From the NCBI GenBank assembly GCA_040391535.1, contig JBEBXQ010000007.1:1-64000 (forward strand): DNA of 64,000 nucleotides, written 5' to 3'. Below, piece after piece: positions 18,011 to 26,334 of the stretch. The first letter of the stretch is position 1; every line of letters starts with the position of its first letter. The position numbers and the translations under genes were made by a program. The notes under the pieces were generated by a model. The model saw only the letters and a list, made by a program, of their open reading frames with translations, was not told the origin of the DNA and searched no databases. Source of the DNA: JBEBXQ01 sp040391535. GTDB taxonomy: Bacteria > Bacteroidota > Bacteroidia > Cytophagales > Spirosomataceae.

Positions 18011-18030
18011 TAGTTTTGTACTTTAGGAGA
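18011..18030 (+). promoter_or_regulatory. Promoter candidate (TAGTTTTG) and TAGGAGA site before mutS
   Basis: TAGTTTTG at 18011-18018 fits TAnnTTTG, but no -33 TTTG is visible at the right spacing. TAGGAGA at 18024-18030 resembles a ribosome binding site, yet it is 40 bases from the TTG start, too far to serve it. The AT-rich remainder of 17826-18070 also has to carry the promoter of the minus-strand dehydrogenase. Confidence 0.3.
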
Positions 18031-18070
18031 AGAAATTCCCGTATTACTTACCATCAAAGTCATAGAATCC

Positions 18071-20692
18071 TTGGCAAAAGAAAAAAAAGAGACACCGCTC
18101 AGCAAGCAATATAATCAGATTAAAGCAAAATATCCGGGAGCGCTTTTGTTGTTCAGGGTAGGGGACTTTTATGAAACATTCGGGGAAGATGCAATCAGGG
18201 CATCAAAAATTCTGGGTATTGTCCTTACCCGACGGAACAACGGCGGAGCACACGATGAGCTTGCCGGTTTTCCTCATCATTCACTGGATACGTATTTACC
18301 CAAGCTGGTGCGTGCAGGTGAAAGGGTTGCCATCTGTGATCAGCTGGAAGATCCTGCCACTGCCAAAGGAATTGTAAAACGGGGGGTGACCGAGCTGGTT
18401 ACGCCGGGGGTATCGTATAATGACAATGTACTGGATGTCAGAAGGAACAATTATCTGGCAGCGGTGCATTTTGGTAAAAATGATATTATCGGTATCGCTT
18501 TTCTGGATATTTCTACCGGAGAGTTTTTCGCTGCACAGGGCGACACGGCTTATATTGATAAAACCCTGCAGAGTTTTGCTCCTTCAGAGGTATTGTTCTG
18601 TAAAAAAGAAAAACAGCAGTTTATCAGCCTGTTCGGTGATCGTTTTCATACCTATCAGCTTGATGACTGGTGTTTTGGCTTTGATTTTGCTTTTGAAAAA
18701 CTAAACACTCACTTCCAGACCATCTCTCTGAAAGGCTTTGGGATTGACGGCATGCCATTTGGTATTATTGCTGCCGGAGTAATCATTCATTATTTATCCG
18801 AAACTGAACATAAGGAAATAAGCCATATCAACCGGATTACCCGGCTGGAAGAAGAAAAATACGTATGGCTAGACCGGTTTACGATCAGGAACCTGGAACT
18901 GGTTTCATCTCAGCAGGAAGGGGGCGTTCCGCTGATCAGTATTCTGGATCAGACGGTTACACCCATGGGAGCCAGGCTATTGCGGAAGTGGGTTTTACTG
19001 CCATTGAAAGATAAAACTCCGGTATTGGAGAGGTTGCAGACCGTTGATATGCTGGTGGCCGAAGAAGAGTTGCATGACAAGCTGGTTTTTTTGCTGAAAC
19101 TCATAGGGGATCTGGAACGCCTGGTTTCAAAGGTAGCTGTCCGGAGAATTAACCCGCGCGAATTAGGACAACTGAAAAAATCCCTGCTGCAGATTGCTCC
19201 CTTGAAGGAGCTGCTTACACAGCCTTTACCGGAAAACCTGATGGATAAAGGGAAAGTGCTGAAGAATTATGCAGATCTGCTCAATCCCTGCACTTATTTG
19301 CTGGAGAGGATTGAGAAGGAACTCCGGGACGATGCACCGATTGTCGCTAATCAGGGAGGAATGATCCGGTCAGGGGTAAATCCTGAGCTGGATGAACTGC
19401 ATTCCCTGGCCTATGAAGGGAAAGAATACCTTCTCCGGCTACAGACGCGTGAAATGGAAAGATCGGGGATCAGCTCTCTGAAAGTAGCTTATAATAAAGT
19501 ATTCGGCTATTATCTGGAAGTTACGAATGCGCACAAGGATAAGGTACCGCAGGAATGGATCAGAAAGCAGACACTGGTCAATGCCGAACGCTATATTACA
19601 CCGGAATTAAAGGAATACGAAGAAAAAATACTGAATGCCGAAGGTCGGATCGCCTCTATTGAAATGAAGATTTTCAATGATCTGGTGCTGGCAGTGGCCG
19701 AATATGTAGGTGCTATCCAACAGAATGCCCAGGTGATTTCTACACTGGATGTGCTGGCTTCCTTTGCGACCGTTTCCCGGAGGAACAATTATGTGCTTCC
19801 GGTCATTACCGAAGGTAAGGAACTGGACATTAAGGACGGCCGCCACCCCGTGATTGAGCAGCAGTTACCACCCGGTGAAAGCTATGTACCCAATGATTTG
19901 TTTCTGGACGATCAGGATCAGCAGATTATTATCATTACCGGACCGAATATGGCCGGGAAATCGGCATTGCTCAGACAGACGGCCCTGATCGTGCTGATGG
20001 CGCAGATCGGTTGTTTTGTGCCGGCTACCTCAGCGTCTGTCGGGCTGGTTGACAAGATTTTTACCAGAGTAGGCGCGAGTGACAACCTCAGCCGGGGCGA
20101 AAGTACGTTTATGGTGGAAATGACCGAGACGTCAAGTATTCTGAATAACCTCAGCGAACGCAGCCTGGTACTGATGGATGAGATCGGCCGCGGAACCAGT
20201 ACTTACGACGGTGTTTCCATTGCGTGGGCCATTACGGAATATCTCCATAATCAGACCCATCTGAGGCCAAAAACGTTGTTTGCCACCCATTATCATGAAC
20301 TGAACCAGCTTGCAGAGGATTTTCCCAGAATCAAAAACTTTAATGTGGCCGTAAGGGAAGTAGGGGATAAGATTGTTTTTCTGAGAAAACTTCAACCCGG
20401 TGGCAGCGCGCATAGTTTTGGGATTCATGTAGCCCAGATTGCGGGGATGCCGCAGGGAATTGTGGTAAGGGCAAGTGAAATCATGCACCACCTCGAAAAG
20501 GATCATGTAGCCGACAGACAAAGAAAGAAGATTAAAGAAGTACCGAAGGCCAATTATCAGCTCAGTATTTTCGAGCCGGCCGATCCAAGACTGGAGGAGG
20601 TAAAAAACAAGCTGAAAGAGCTGGATGTAAATACTATTTCGCCTATCGAGGCTTTGCTTAAAATTAATGAACTGAAAAAAATGATTCAGTAA
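18071..20692 (+). CDS. mutS: DNA mismatch repair protein MutS
   Basis: 873 residues, full length. The mismatch-binding domain starts at about 10, with the conserved FRVGDFYETFGEDA near 28-41 containing the Phe-x-Glu wedge (FYE). Connector, lever and clamp domains follow. The C-terminal ATPase has Walker A GPNMAGKS at 624-631, the DEIGRGTSTYDG segment from Asp703, and ATHYHEL near 737. The dimerisation helix-turn-helix ends the protein. The first codon is TTG; no ATG lies in frame close by and the N-terminus MAKEKKETPLSKQY aligns with MutS starts, so TTG is taken as the start. It stands between two minus-strand catabolic loci. Confidence 0.96.
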   Translation: MAKEKKETPLSKQYNQIKAKYPGALLLFRVGDFYETFGEDAIRASKILGIVLTRRNNGGAHDELAGFPHHSLDTYLPKLVRAGERVAICDQLEDPATAKGIVKRGVTELVTPGVSYNDNVLDVRRNNYLAAVHFGKNDIIGIAFLDISTGEFFAAQGDTAYIDKTLQSFAPSEVLFCKKEKQQFISLFGDRFHTYQLDDWCFGFDFAFEKLNTHFQTISLKGFGIDGMPFGIIAAGVIIHYLSETEHKEISHINRITRLEEEKYVWLDRFTIRNLELVSSQQEGGVPLISILDQTVTPMGARLLRKWVLLPLKDKTPVLERLQTVDMLVAEEELHDKLVFLLKLIGDLERLVSKVAVRRINPRELGQLKKSLLQIAPLKELLTQPLPENLMDKGKVLKNYADLLNPCTYLLERIEKELRDDAPIVANQGGMIRSGVNPELDELHSLAYEGKEYLLRLQTREMERSGISSLKVAYNKVFGYYLEVTNAHKDKVPQEWIRKQTLVNAERYITPELKEYEEKILNAEGRIASIEMKIFNDLVLAVAEYVGAIQQNAQVISTLDVLASFATVSRRNNYVLPVITEGKELDIKDGRHPVIEQQLPPGESYVPNDLFLDDQDQQIIIITGPNMAGKSALLRQTALIVLMAQIGCFVPATSASVGLVDKIFTRVGASDNLSRGESTFMVEMTETSSILNNLSERSLVLMDEIGRGTSTYDGVSIAWAITEYLHNQTHLRPKTLFATHYHELNQLAEDFPRIKNFNVAVREVGDKIVFLRKLQPGGSAHSFGIHVAQIAGMPQGIVVRASEIMHHLEKDHVADRQRKKIKEVPKANYQLSIFEPADPRLEEVKNKLKELDVNTISPIEALLKINELKKMIQ

Positions 20693-20738
20693 AGCAAGGC
20701 TCCTGATTTACTGAATCATACCTAACATAAACCTGAAA

Positions 20739-21197
20739 ATGGAAATAAGAGAAAAACTGGCAGCACTAGGTCTGGTATTGCCCGAACCTTCAAAACCCGG
20801 AGGAAACTACGTGCCGGTAAATATCAGAGGAAATGTTGCCTACATCGCTGTGCAGTTTCCCAAGTCAGGTGGGGAAGGATTGTTTAAAGGCCGTTTGGGG
20901 GCTGAACTCACCACTGAGGACGGATATAAAGCCATGCAGTTATGCGCGCTTAACGTACTTGCCCATATTGAACATGCAATTGGTCTTGAAAATGTAGCCG
21001 GTATGAACCATCTGGAGGTTACTTTTCAGGCCGAAGACGGCTGGGATGAATCTCCCAAAGTAGTAGACGGTGCCTCCGATCTTTTTGTGAAGGTGCTGGG
21101 CGACAGGGGAGTACATTCCCGGAATATTTACGGGGTAGATAAACTACCTAAGAATTTCTCTGTGGGGTTAACCTGCTCGCTGACGCTGAAAGGCTGA
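20739..21197 (+). CDS. RidA/YjgF-family protein
   Basis: 152-residue protein of the longer RidA subfamily (YjgH-like, about 150 residues). Members deaminate reactive enamine/imine intermediates or have related roles. Visible motifs are NYVPVNIRGNVAYIAVQFP near 24-42, the central YKAMQLCALNVLAHIEHAIG helix and the terminal RNIYGVDKLPKNFSVGL, where RidA proteins usually carry a ligand-binding Arg. It lies 46 bases after mutS and may be co-transcribed with it. The functional class is clear; the substrate is not. Confidence 0.85.
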   Translation: MEIREKLAALGLVLPEPSKPGGNYVPVNIRGNVAYIAVQFPKSGGEGLFKGRLGAELTTEDGYKAMQLCALNVLAHIEHAIGLENVAGMNHLEVTFQAEDGWDESPKVVDGASDLFVKVLGDRGVHSRNIYGVDKLPKNFSVGLTCSLTLKG

Positions 21198-21289
21198 GTG
21201 AGATGTAAGGCTCTCCCGGAAAAATACAGGCTCTGATCCCCGTTGCCGGTTGATAGGAAAGCTGCCGGAATATTAGCTTATAAAAAATA

Positions 21290-22285
21290 TCAAACCGGAT
21301 AAATATCAATTTCCAGAAAGGCGCCGGTTGCATTGGCATCGCTGACAAACTGGGGGATGCCGTTGATGACGTCCATGGATGGTTTGTGAATATGCCCGGC
21401 AAACACCCCCAGCAGGTTAGGTGCGGTGAAGACCTGATGATGGAAATCCATTGTGGTTCTGGTATGGCCTGATTTCGGCCAGCGTTCGCGGCGTTCGACG
21501 GTAAAGTTTTTATCCGTATCCCAGCCCCATTCCGGATGCCCGCACCCGAATCCGGTCTTTCTTCCAGGCGCATACAGCGGGATATGTACAAAAAGTATCA
21601 AGGGCACTCCTGAAAGAACCTGCTGCCTGAAAAACTGCAGCTGATCCGGTAGAATTTCATTGATTGAATTATCAATCGAAAGGACGCGGATTCCGTTGAT
21701 ATCCATGGCTGACATGAGCGGGTTCTCCTTTTGATATAGCGGCTTTAACCTTTTCTCACACCATTCCTTACGTAAATCTGCCAGCGTCCCTTCCATGCCT
21801 TCGTAATGCCAGTCATGATTTCCTGCTGTATACTGAAAAGGTGCGGAGAGTACCGAAAGTTGCTGCATCACCCAGTCTACAGCTGCTTCGGAAGGGAAAC
21901 TGAATACATCGCCGGGTAAAGTAAGGAGATCAGCCTTTGTGTCGTTGGTCAGCTTTATTATTTCCTGAAATGAGTCGTTGGGGTTAGTAGGTTGACCGGT
22001 AAGGAAATGCCTGGTCTGGTTATAGGCTTTCGCCATCCGGCCACTGTATTGCCTGTAAGCTTCACCCCGCTGATCATCCATCCAAAGATGTGTATCCGAT
22101 GCCATGATGATTCTGACCGGCTTCTGAATTTTACCCGAATAAATCCTTATCTGGTGCTGATCCTGAGAAAATGAATGCAGGTAATGCTGATCTGACGGGG
22201 TAAACCCTTCGGCGCTCAAGGCCAATGAGGCCAGACCGGTATTTCTGAGAAATTTTCTGCGGGAGGTAAAAGGTACTTTTTTCAT
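21290..22285 (-). CDS. Tat-exported calcineurin-like metallophosphoesterase
   Basis: 331 residues from the ATG at 22285. A frame extension begins at a TTG at 22312, but the ATG places the twin-arginine signal (SRRKFLRN, then an Ala/Leu-rich stretch) right at the N-terminus. All metal-binding blocks of the family are present in order: SDTHLW, LPGDVF, GNHDWHYEG, a lone VHIPL His and GHIHKP. It should hydrolyse a phosphoester in the periplasm. It follows the DUF1501 gene by 74 bases, but a good terminator lies between, so it is probably expressed on its own. It converges with the RidA-family gene; 21198-21289 shows no clear terminator. Confidence 0.85.
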   Translation of the reverse strand: MKKVPFTSRRKFLRNTGLASLALSAEGFTPSDQHYLHSFSQDQHQIRIYSGKIQKPVRIIMASDTHLWMDDQRGEAYRQYSGRMAKAYNQTRHFLTGQPTNPNDSFQEIIKLTNDTKADLLTLPGDVFSFPSEAAVDWVMQQLSVLSAPFQYTAGNHDWHYEGMEGTLADLRKEWCEKRLKPLYQKENPLMSAMDINGIRVLSIDNSINEILPDQLQFFRQQVLSGVPLILFVHIPLYAPGRKTGFGCGHPEWGWDTDKNFTVERRERWPKSGHTRTTMDFHHQVFTAPNLLGVFAGHIHKPSMDVINGIPQFVSDANATGAFLEIDIYPV

Positions 22286-22313
22286 AGGATCTGAAATGAC
22301 ATCTGACCACAAA

Positions 22314-22354
22314 AGAAAAATCCGGCCCTTTTCTAATGTCAGGACCGGATTTTT
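22314..22354 (-). terminator. Intrinsic terminator after the DUF1501 gene
   Basis: Stem AAAAATCCGG (22316-22325) with CCGGATTTTT (22345-22354), extended by GG/CC inside, followed on the minus strand by TTTTTCTTTT. It lies 5 bases after the DUF1501 stop and ends locus B. Confidence 0.85.
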
Positions 22355-22359
22355 CTGAG

Positions 22360-23778
22360 TTAAGCAAGCAGGTCAAGTACTGCCTCTCCGTTGCCGTCAG
22401 GAGTAGTGTAAAACGGACGTTTTTCAACTTCATATGCCGTATCGGGAGGAATACCTAATGCATGATAAATGGTCTGATGAACCCCTTCGATTTTAATCGG
22501 GTTTTCAATGGTTTTGCAGGGACGTTCATCGGCTGTTTTGCCATACACGAATCCCTTTTTGATACCGCCGCCAAACATCAGCATAGAGCAGCCGTCTGTA
22601 AAATGCCGGTGCATACCATAGAATTTCAGGTCGGAGAGAATATCCGGCTGATTAACCTGTTCCTGAACGGTAGCGTCAGGACGGCCTTCCACCATCATAT
22701 CCCGGCTGAACTCACTGGCCAATACGATCATCGTCCGGTCAAGATGGCCTGATTTATCCAGATCTTTCACCAGTTGCGCGATCGGTCCGTCGACCATTTT
22801 TTTCATGTCTTTTAAGCGGGTATGTCCGTTTTCGTGCGTATCCCAGCCCATAAAAGGCTCATATTCGGTAGTGACGCTGATAAAACGGGCTCCCTGTTCG
22901 GTAAGTCTGCGGGCCAGCAGGCACCCTAATCCGAATCGTCCGGTATTATAGATATCGTAAATTTCCTTTGGTTCAGTACTCAGGTCAAATGCCTTGGATT
23001 CCGGAGAGTTCAGGAGCATATAAGCCTGTTCCATCGACCGGCGAAGGGACTCTTTCTGATAATCACTGGCGTATTCTCCGAAAGGACCTTTGCTCATCAA
23101 TTCATTATAAAGCTCATTCCGCTTTTCAAATCTTTTAGCGTCCATCCCTATAGGAGGACGAACGCTGTCCAGTCCCTGGCTTGGATCAGGAATAATAAAC
23201 GGACCGAATTCATTTCCCAGAAATCCGGCTGTGTGGAATGCTTTCAGCTCTTCAGCTTCACCAACTGTGAACCGCTGACCGATATCAATAAAGGCCGGTA
23301 TAACCGGGTTTTTAGGGCCTAATTCCTTGGCTATCCAGGCACCCATATGAGGTGCTGCCACCGTTTGCGGTGGTTCGTAACAGGTGTGCCAGTGATACTG
23401 ATGGCGCGAATGCAGGATATGTCCCATATCAGCAGCTACATACGAGCGGATCAAAGTCCCTTTGTCCATCACACCGGCAATGGACTCAAGGCCTTCCGAA
23501 AAATGAATGCCGTCAAGTACCGTTGGAATGGAGGGAAAAGTACTCAGCACACGGTCACCCTGCATATCTTTTTCATAGGGTGTATACCGCTTTGGATCAA
23601 ATGTTTCCGTATGAGCCATTCCGCCTGCCATCCAAAGCAGAATGACTGTATCAGCGGTGGAGTTGCTGCCTGCTTTTAACCGCCCGCAACCTGAAAGCAA
23701 GCCGGATACCGGCGCGCCTGCGGCCAAAGCTGCGATAGTAGCCGCACTTGTATTTTTTAAAAAATCTCTGCGTTTCAT
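22360..23778 (-). CDS. DUF1501 domain protein, Tat-exported
   Basis: 472 residues from the ATG at 23778; upstream in-frame codons to 23835 run into the preceding gene and are rejected. The signal KRRDFLKNTSAATIAALAAG is twin-arginine and is followed by GLLSGCG, a possible lipobox. The body is a DUF1501 protein (sulfatase/alkaline-phosphatase-like fold), with the conserved LLWMAGGMAHTETFDPK near 45-61, HILHSRHQYHWHTCYEP, and WDTHENGH near 300. DUF1501 proteins are almost always paired with a DUF1549/DUF1553 protein, as here, 14 bases away. The pair is best known from Planctomycetes; its biochemical role is unproven. Confidence 0.9.
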   Translation of the reverse strand: MKRRDFLKNTSAATIAALAAGAPVSGLLSGCGRLKAGSNSTADTVILLWMAGGMAHTETFDPKRYTPYEKDMQGDRVLSTFPSIPTVLDGIHFSEGLESIAGVMDKGTLIRSYVAADMGHILHSRHQYHWHTCYEPPQTVAAPHMGAWIAKELGPKNPVIPAFIDIGQRFTVGEAEELKAFHTAGFLGNEFGPFIIPDPSQGLDSVRPPIGMDAKRFEKRNELYNELMSKGPFGEYASDYQKESLRRSMEQAYMLLNSPESKAFDLSTEPKEIYDIYNTGRFGLGCLLARRLTEQGARFISVTTEYEPFMGWDTHENGHTRLKDMKKMVDGPIAQLVKDLDKSGHLDRTMIVLASEFSRDMMVEGRPDATVQEQVNQPDILSDLKFYGMHRHFTDGCSMLMFGGGIKKGFVYGKTADERPCKTIENPIKIEGVHQTIYHALGIPPDTAYEVEKRPFYTTPDGNGEAVLDLLA

Positions 23779-23792
23779 GATCACTGATTCTC

Positions 23793-26159
23793 CTAATAAA
23801 TTAACTGAAACTCCGGTGACAAGGCCAGTGCCCACACCAGATCCTGTATATCTTCTTCATTGGGTTCTTGCCCCAGTATTTTTTTCGCTGTAGTGATTTC
23901 TTCGGGCAAAGGTGGTCTTCCATAGGCATTTTTATACAATGCGGTCAATAATGTATCCCAGGTCGGATATTGATTTTTCCACTCGGTAGCTCCTCTTTTC
24001 AGTGTTTCATAAAAACGGGTACCGTTGGTCAGTTCCAATGCCTGTAATAAATTGGCCTGTGAAAGGCGGCTGGTGCTGACGGTCTCACGGTTGGGACGGC
24101 CCAGGGCGGTGAGAAACGGATCATTGATAACCAGTGACGCTCTCGGGAAGGGAGCAATTTCCTTTATGTTTTCAGGAAGGCGTTTCAGTGCCATCATGCT
24201 GTCGGCATAAATAGGACTGAAGCTCTTGCTGATGGCATCGGCAAATTGCTCAGCACTTAACCTTCTGCGGATCATGCCTGTGAATCTGAAATCTTCTGCG
24301 ACCAGGTCACCTGCTTCCTGAATGGTAACAGATGGGAGCTGATAGGTTTTGGAAGTTACAATTTTGAAGATCAGTTGTTTCATATCATAACCCGTTTCCA
24401 CAAAATCATAGGCCAGCCAGTCGAGCAGATCCTCACTCCAGGGGGCATTATCCATTACATCTACCGGTTCTACAATTCCTCTTCCCATCAACTGGGCCCA
24501 CACCCGGTTGACCAGAGTGCGGTAAAGGCGCCCATCTTTAGGCTGTACCAGCAAATCGGCCAGTTCTCTCAGACGTTGTTCCGTGTCGGCGTTAACACTT
24601 ATCTCCCCCAGTTCAGGGTAAAGCATTCTGCTGGTGGCCATTTTGCCGGTAGGCTGGTCACAGCGGTTGATTTCCAGGGTTGAATCAGCAAAAATATTGG
24701 CAAAACCGAAAGCATCTTCGAGTTTCCAGTCACTGATGAAACTATCGTGACAGGAGGCACATTTCAGGTTAAGGCCCATGAATACCTGCGCGACATTCTG
24801 TGCTGCCTGCATCTCCGTACTCTGGCTTGAGTTGATCGTTCCCCGCCATTTTATCCCTTTGATAAAGCCGGACGATTCCTTTTCCGGACTGATCAGTTCT
24901 TTAACGAACCAGTTGTAAGGTTTATTGACTTCCAGTGAGTTATAGAGCCATTTGGTGATATCAAACCTTCCACCGGTGATGTAACCCGTCCCTGAATAAT
25001 CATTTCTCAGCAGATCATTCCAGAAAGTCAGCCAGTGCTGGGCATAGTCATGGTTCCGGTTGAGTAATTCCCTGGCCAGTATTTCCCGTTTGTCCGGCCG
25101 GTTATCTGCCACAAAGCGATCAATCTGTTCAGGTGATGGAAGTAGTCCTATAATATCCAGATAAACACGGCGAATGTAAAGCCGGTCATCAATTACAGGC
25201 TTCCATTCTGTTTTATTCTGCTGAAAATAAGCATTTACGAACAGATCCACAGGCTTATTCAGCTCTGCTGTAGCAGCAGGTACATCCGGCAGCCGGGGTT
25301 CGAGCTGCGCTACACGGTAAATACTTTTTTCTTTATCAGGCCAGGGGGCTCCTTTTTCAATCCATAATTTCAGAATACCAATCTGATCTGCGCTCAGGCG
25401 TTTACCTTTGGTAGGCATGGCCTCTTTGTGGCCCGCCGGCAAAGTGATTCTTCTGATCAGCTCACTTTTTCCCGGGTCTCCGGCAATGATCACCGGGCCA
25501 CCTTCGCCGCCTGCAAACAGGGCTTCGCGGCTGTCCATGCGAAGGCCTCCCTTTTTCTTAGCCTCACCATGACAATTATAGCAGTTATGAGCCAGAATGG
25601 TTCTGACTTCCAGGTTCAGGTCCTGTACCTGCTGGTCGGTCAGTGTCTCACCCAGGCTGGCGAATGTCAGGAGGGTAGCCGAAGAAGCTTCCACCTGCTG
25701 ATAATCGTCATTCCCCACAGGCAATACCTCCGAAAGATAGGTTTCCCCATGGGTAAGCATAGCCCCGTAATGACCGGCAACACTTACCCCTGCGACCGTG
25801 AATATCAGTAATGTTCTGTAGAGGCTCTGTTTTTCCTTCTGATGAAAAAACAATGCTGCCGCTGAAAGAATGAATGTAGCAATACCGGACCAGCGGTGTA
25901 TTTCCAGTGTATCTCCTTCAGCATTTTCGCTGTTAGCGAGTAATAACCCGAAGACAACGGCCAGCAGGGCGCTTATAGTACCGATCCATAGCAGTAAGCG
26001 GATGGCCGGTTGATTATGGTTTGGTTTTCGTTTCCAATGAATAAGTTCAAGAAATAGCGTTACGCATAGAAGGCCAATAGGAAAATGAACGATTAACGGG
26101 TGAAACCTTCCGAGTAATTGCCAAAGCCAGAATGAATCTTGTGAGGCCTGGAGTAACAT
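23793..26159 (-). CDS. Membrane cytochrome c / DUF1549 / DUF1553 protein
   Basis: 788 residues. The N-terminus has several membrane helices (about 12-40, 54-75, 90-106, 115-133; DUF2231-like, with FHPLIVHFPIGLL near 19-31). A planctomycete-type cytochrome c domain (PSCyt1) follows, with CYNCH at 193-197 and a Met ligand in KEAMPTKG near 248. DUF1549 (PSCyt2) covers about 305-510 and contains a second heme-type motif, CASCH at 467-471. DUF1553 (PSD1) covers about 530-775, with RTLVNRVWAQLMGRGIVEPVD split around 550. It probably feeds electrons from an extracytoplasmic oxidation into the membrane. It is first of a two-gene block with DUF1501 and lies 175 bases after susD, beyond a long hairpin. 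Confidence 0.9.
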   Translation of the reverse strand: MLLQASQDSFWLWQLLGRFHPLIVHFPIGLLCVTLFLELIHWKRKPNHNQPAIRLLLWIGTISALLAVVFGLLLANSENAEGDTLEIHRWSGIATFILSAAALFFHQKEKQSLYRTLLIFTVAGVSVAGHYGAMLTHGETYLSEVLPVGNDDYQQVEASSATLLTFASLGETLTDQQVQDLNLEVRTILAHNCYNCHGEAKKKGGLRMDSREALFAGGEGGPVIIAGDPGKSELIRRITLPAGHKEAMPTKGKRLSADQIGILKLWIEKGAPWPDKEKSIYRVAQLEPRLPDVPAATAELNKPVDLFVNAYFQQNKTEWKPVIDDRLYIRRVYLDIIGLLPSPEQIDRFVADNRPDKREILARELLNRNHDYAQHWLTFWNDLLRNDYSGTGYITGGRFDITKWLYNSLEVNKPYNWFVKELISPEKESSGFIKGIKWRGTINSSQSTEMQAAQNVAQVFMGLNLKCASCHDSFISDWKLEDAFGFANIFADSTLEINRCDQPTGKMATSRMLYPELGEISVNADTEQRLRELADLLVQPKDGRLYRTLVNRVWAQLMGRGIVEPVDVMDNAPWSEDLLDWLAYDFVETGYDMKQLIFKIVTSKTYQLPSVTIQEAGDLVAEDFRFTGMIRRRLSAEQFADAISKSFSPIYADSMMALKRLPENIKEIAPFPRASLVINDPFLTALGRPNRETVSTSRLSQANLLQALELTNGTRFYETLKRGATEWKNQYPTWDTLLTALYKNAYGRPPLPEEITTAKKILGQEPNEEDIQDLVWALALSPEFQLIY

Positions 26160-26282
26160 GATTAATATTTAAATTTTATTTAATATAAACTTACTAATAA
26201 TATCTCAGCGAACGAAAAGTGTTGTCCTCAGATTGCTTTAGTGTATACCTGTTGACTCAATAAAAGTACCCTACAGCCCTTA

Positions 26283-26322
26283 ATTACTGCTTGCAGACGA
26301 ATACCTGTCTGCAAGCAGTAAT
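26283..26322. other. Perfect 16-bp hairpin between susD and the cytochrome/DUF1549 gene (locus B)
   Basis: Arms ATTACTGCTTGCAGAC (26283-26298) and GTCTGCAAGCAGTAAT (26307-26322) with an 8-base loop, 12 bases beyond the SusD stop. No T-run follows on the minus strand (TAAGGGCTG). It could be a weak terminator, or a 3'-end hairpin that protects susCD mRNA while allowing some read-through to the redox genes. Confidence 0.8.
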
Positions 26323-26334
26323 AACAGCATTTAA

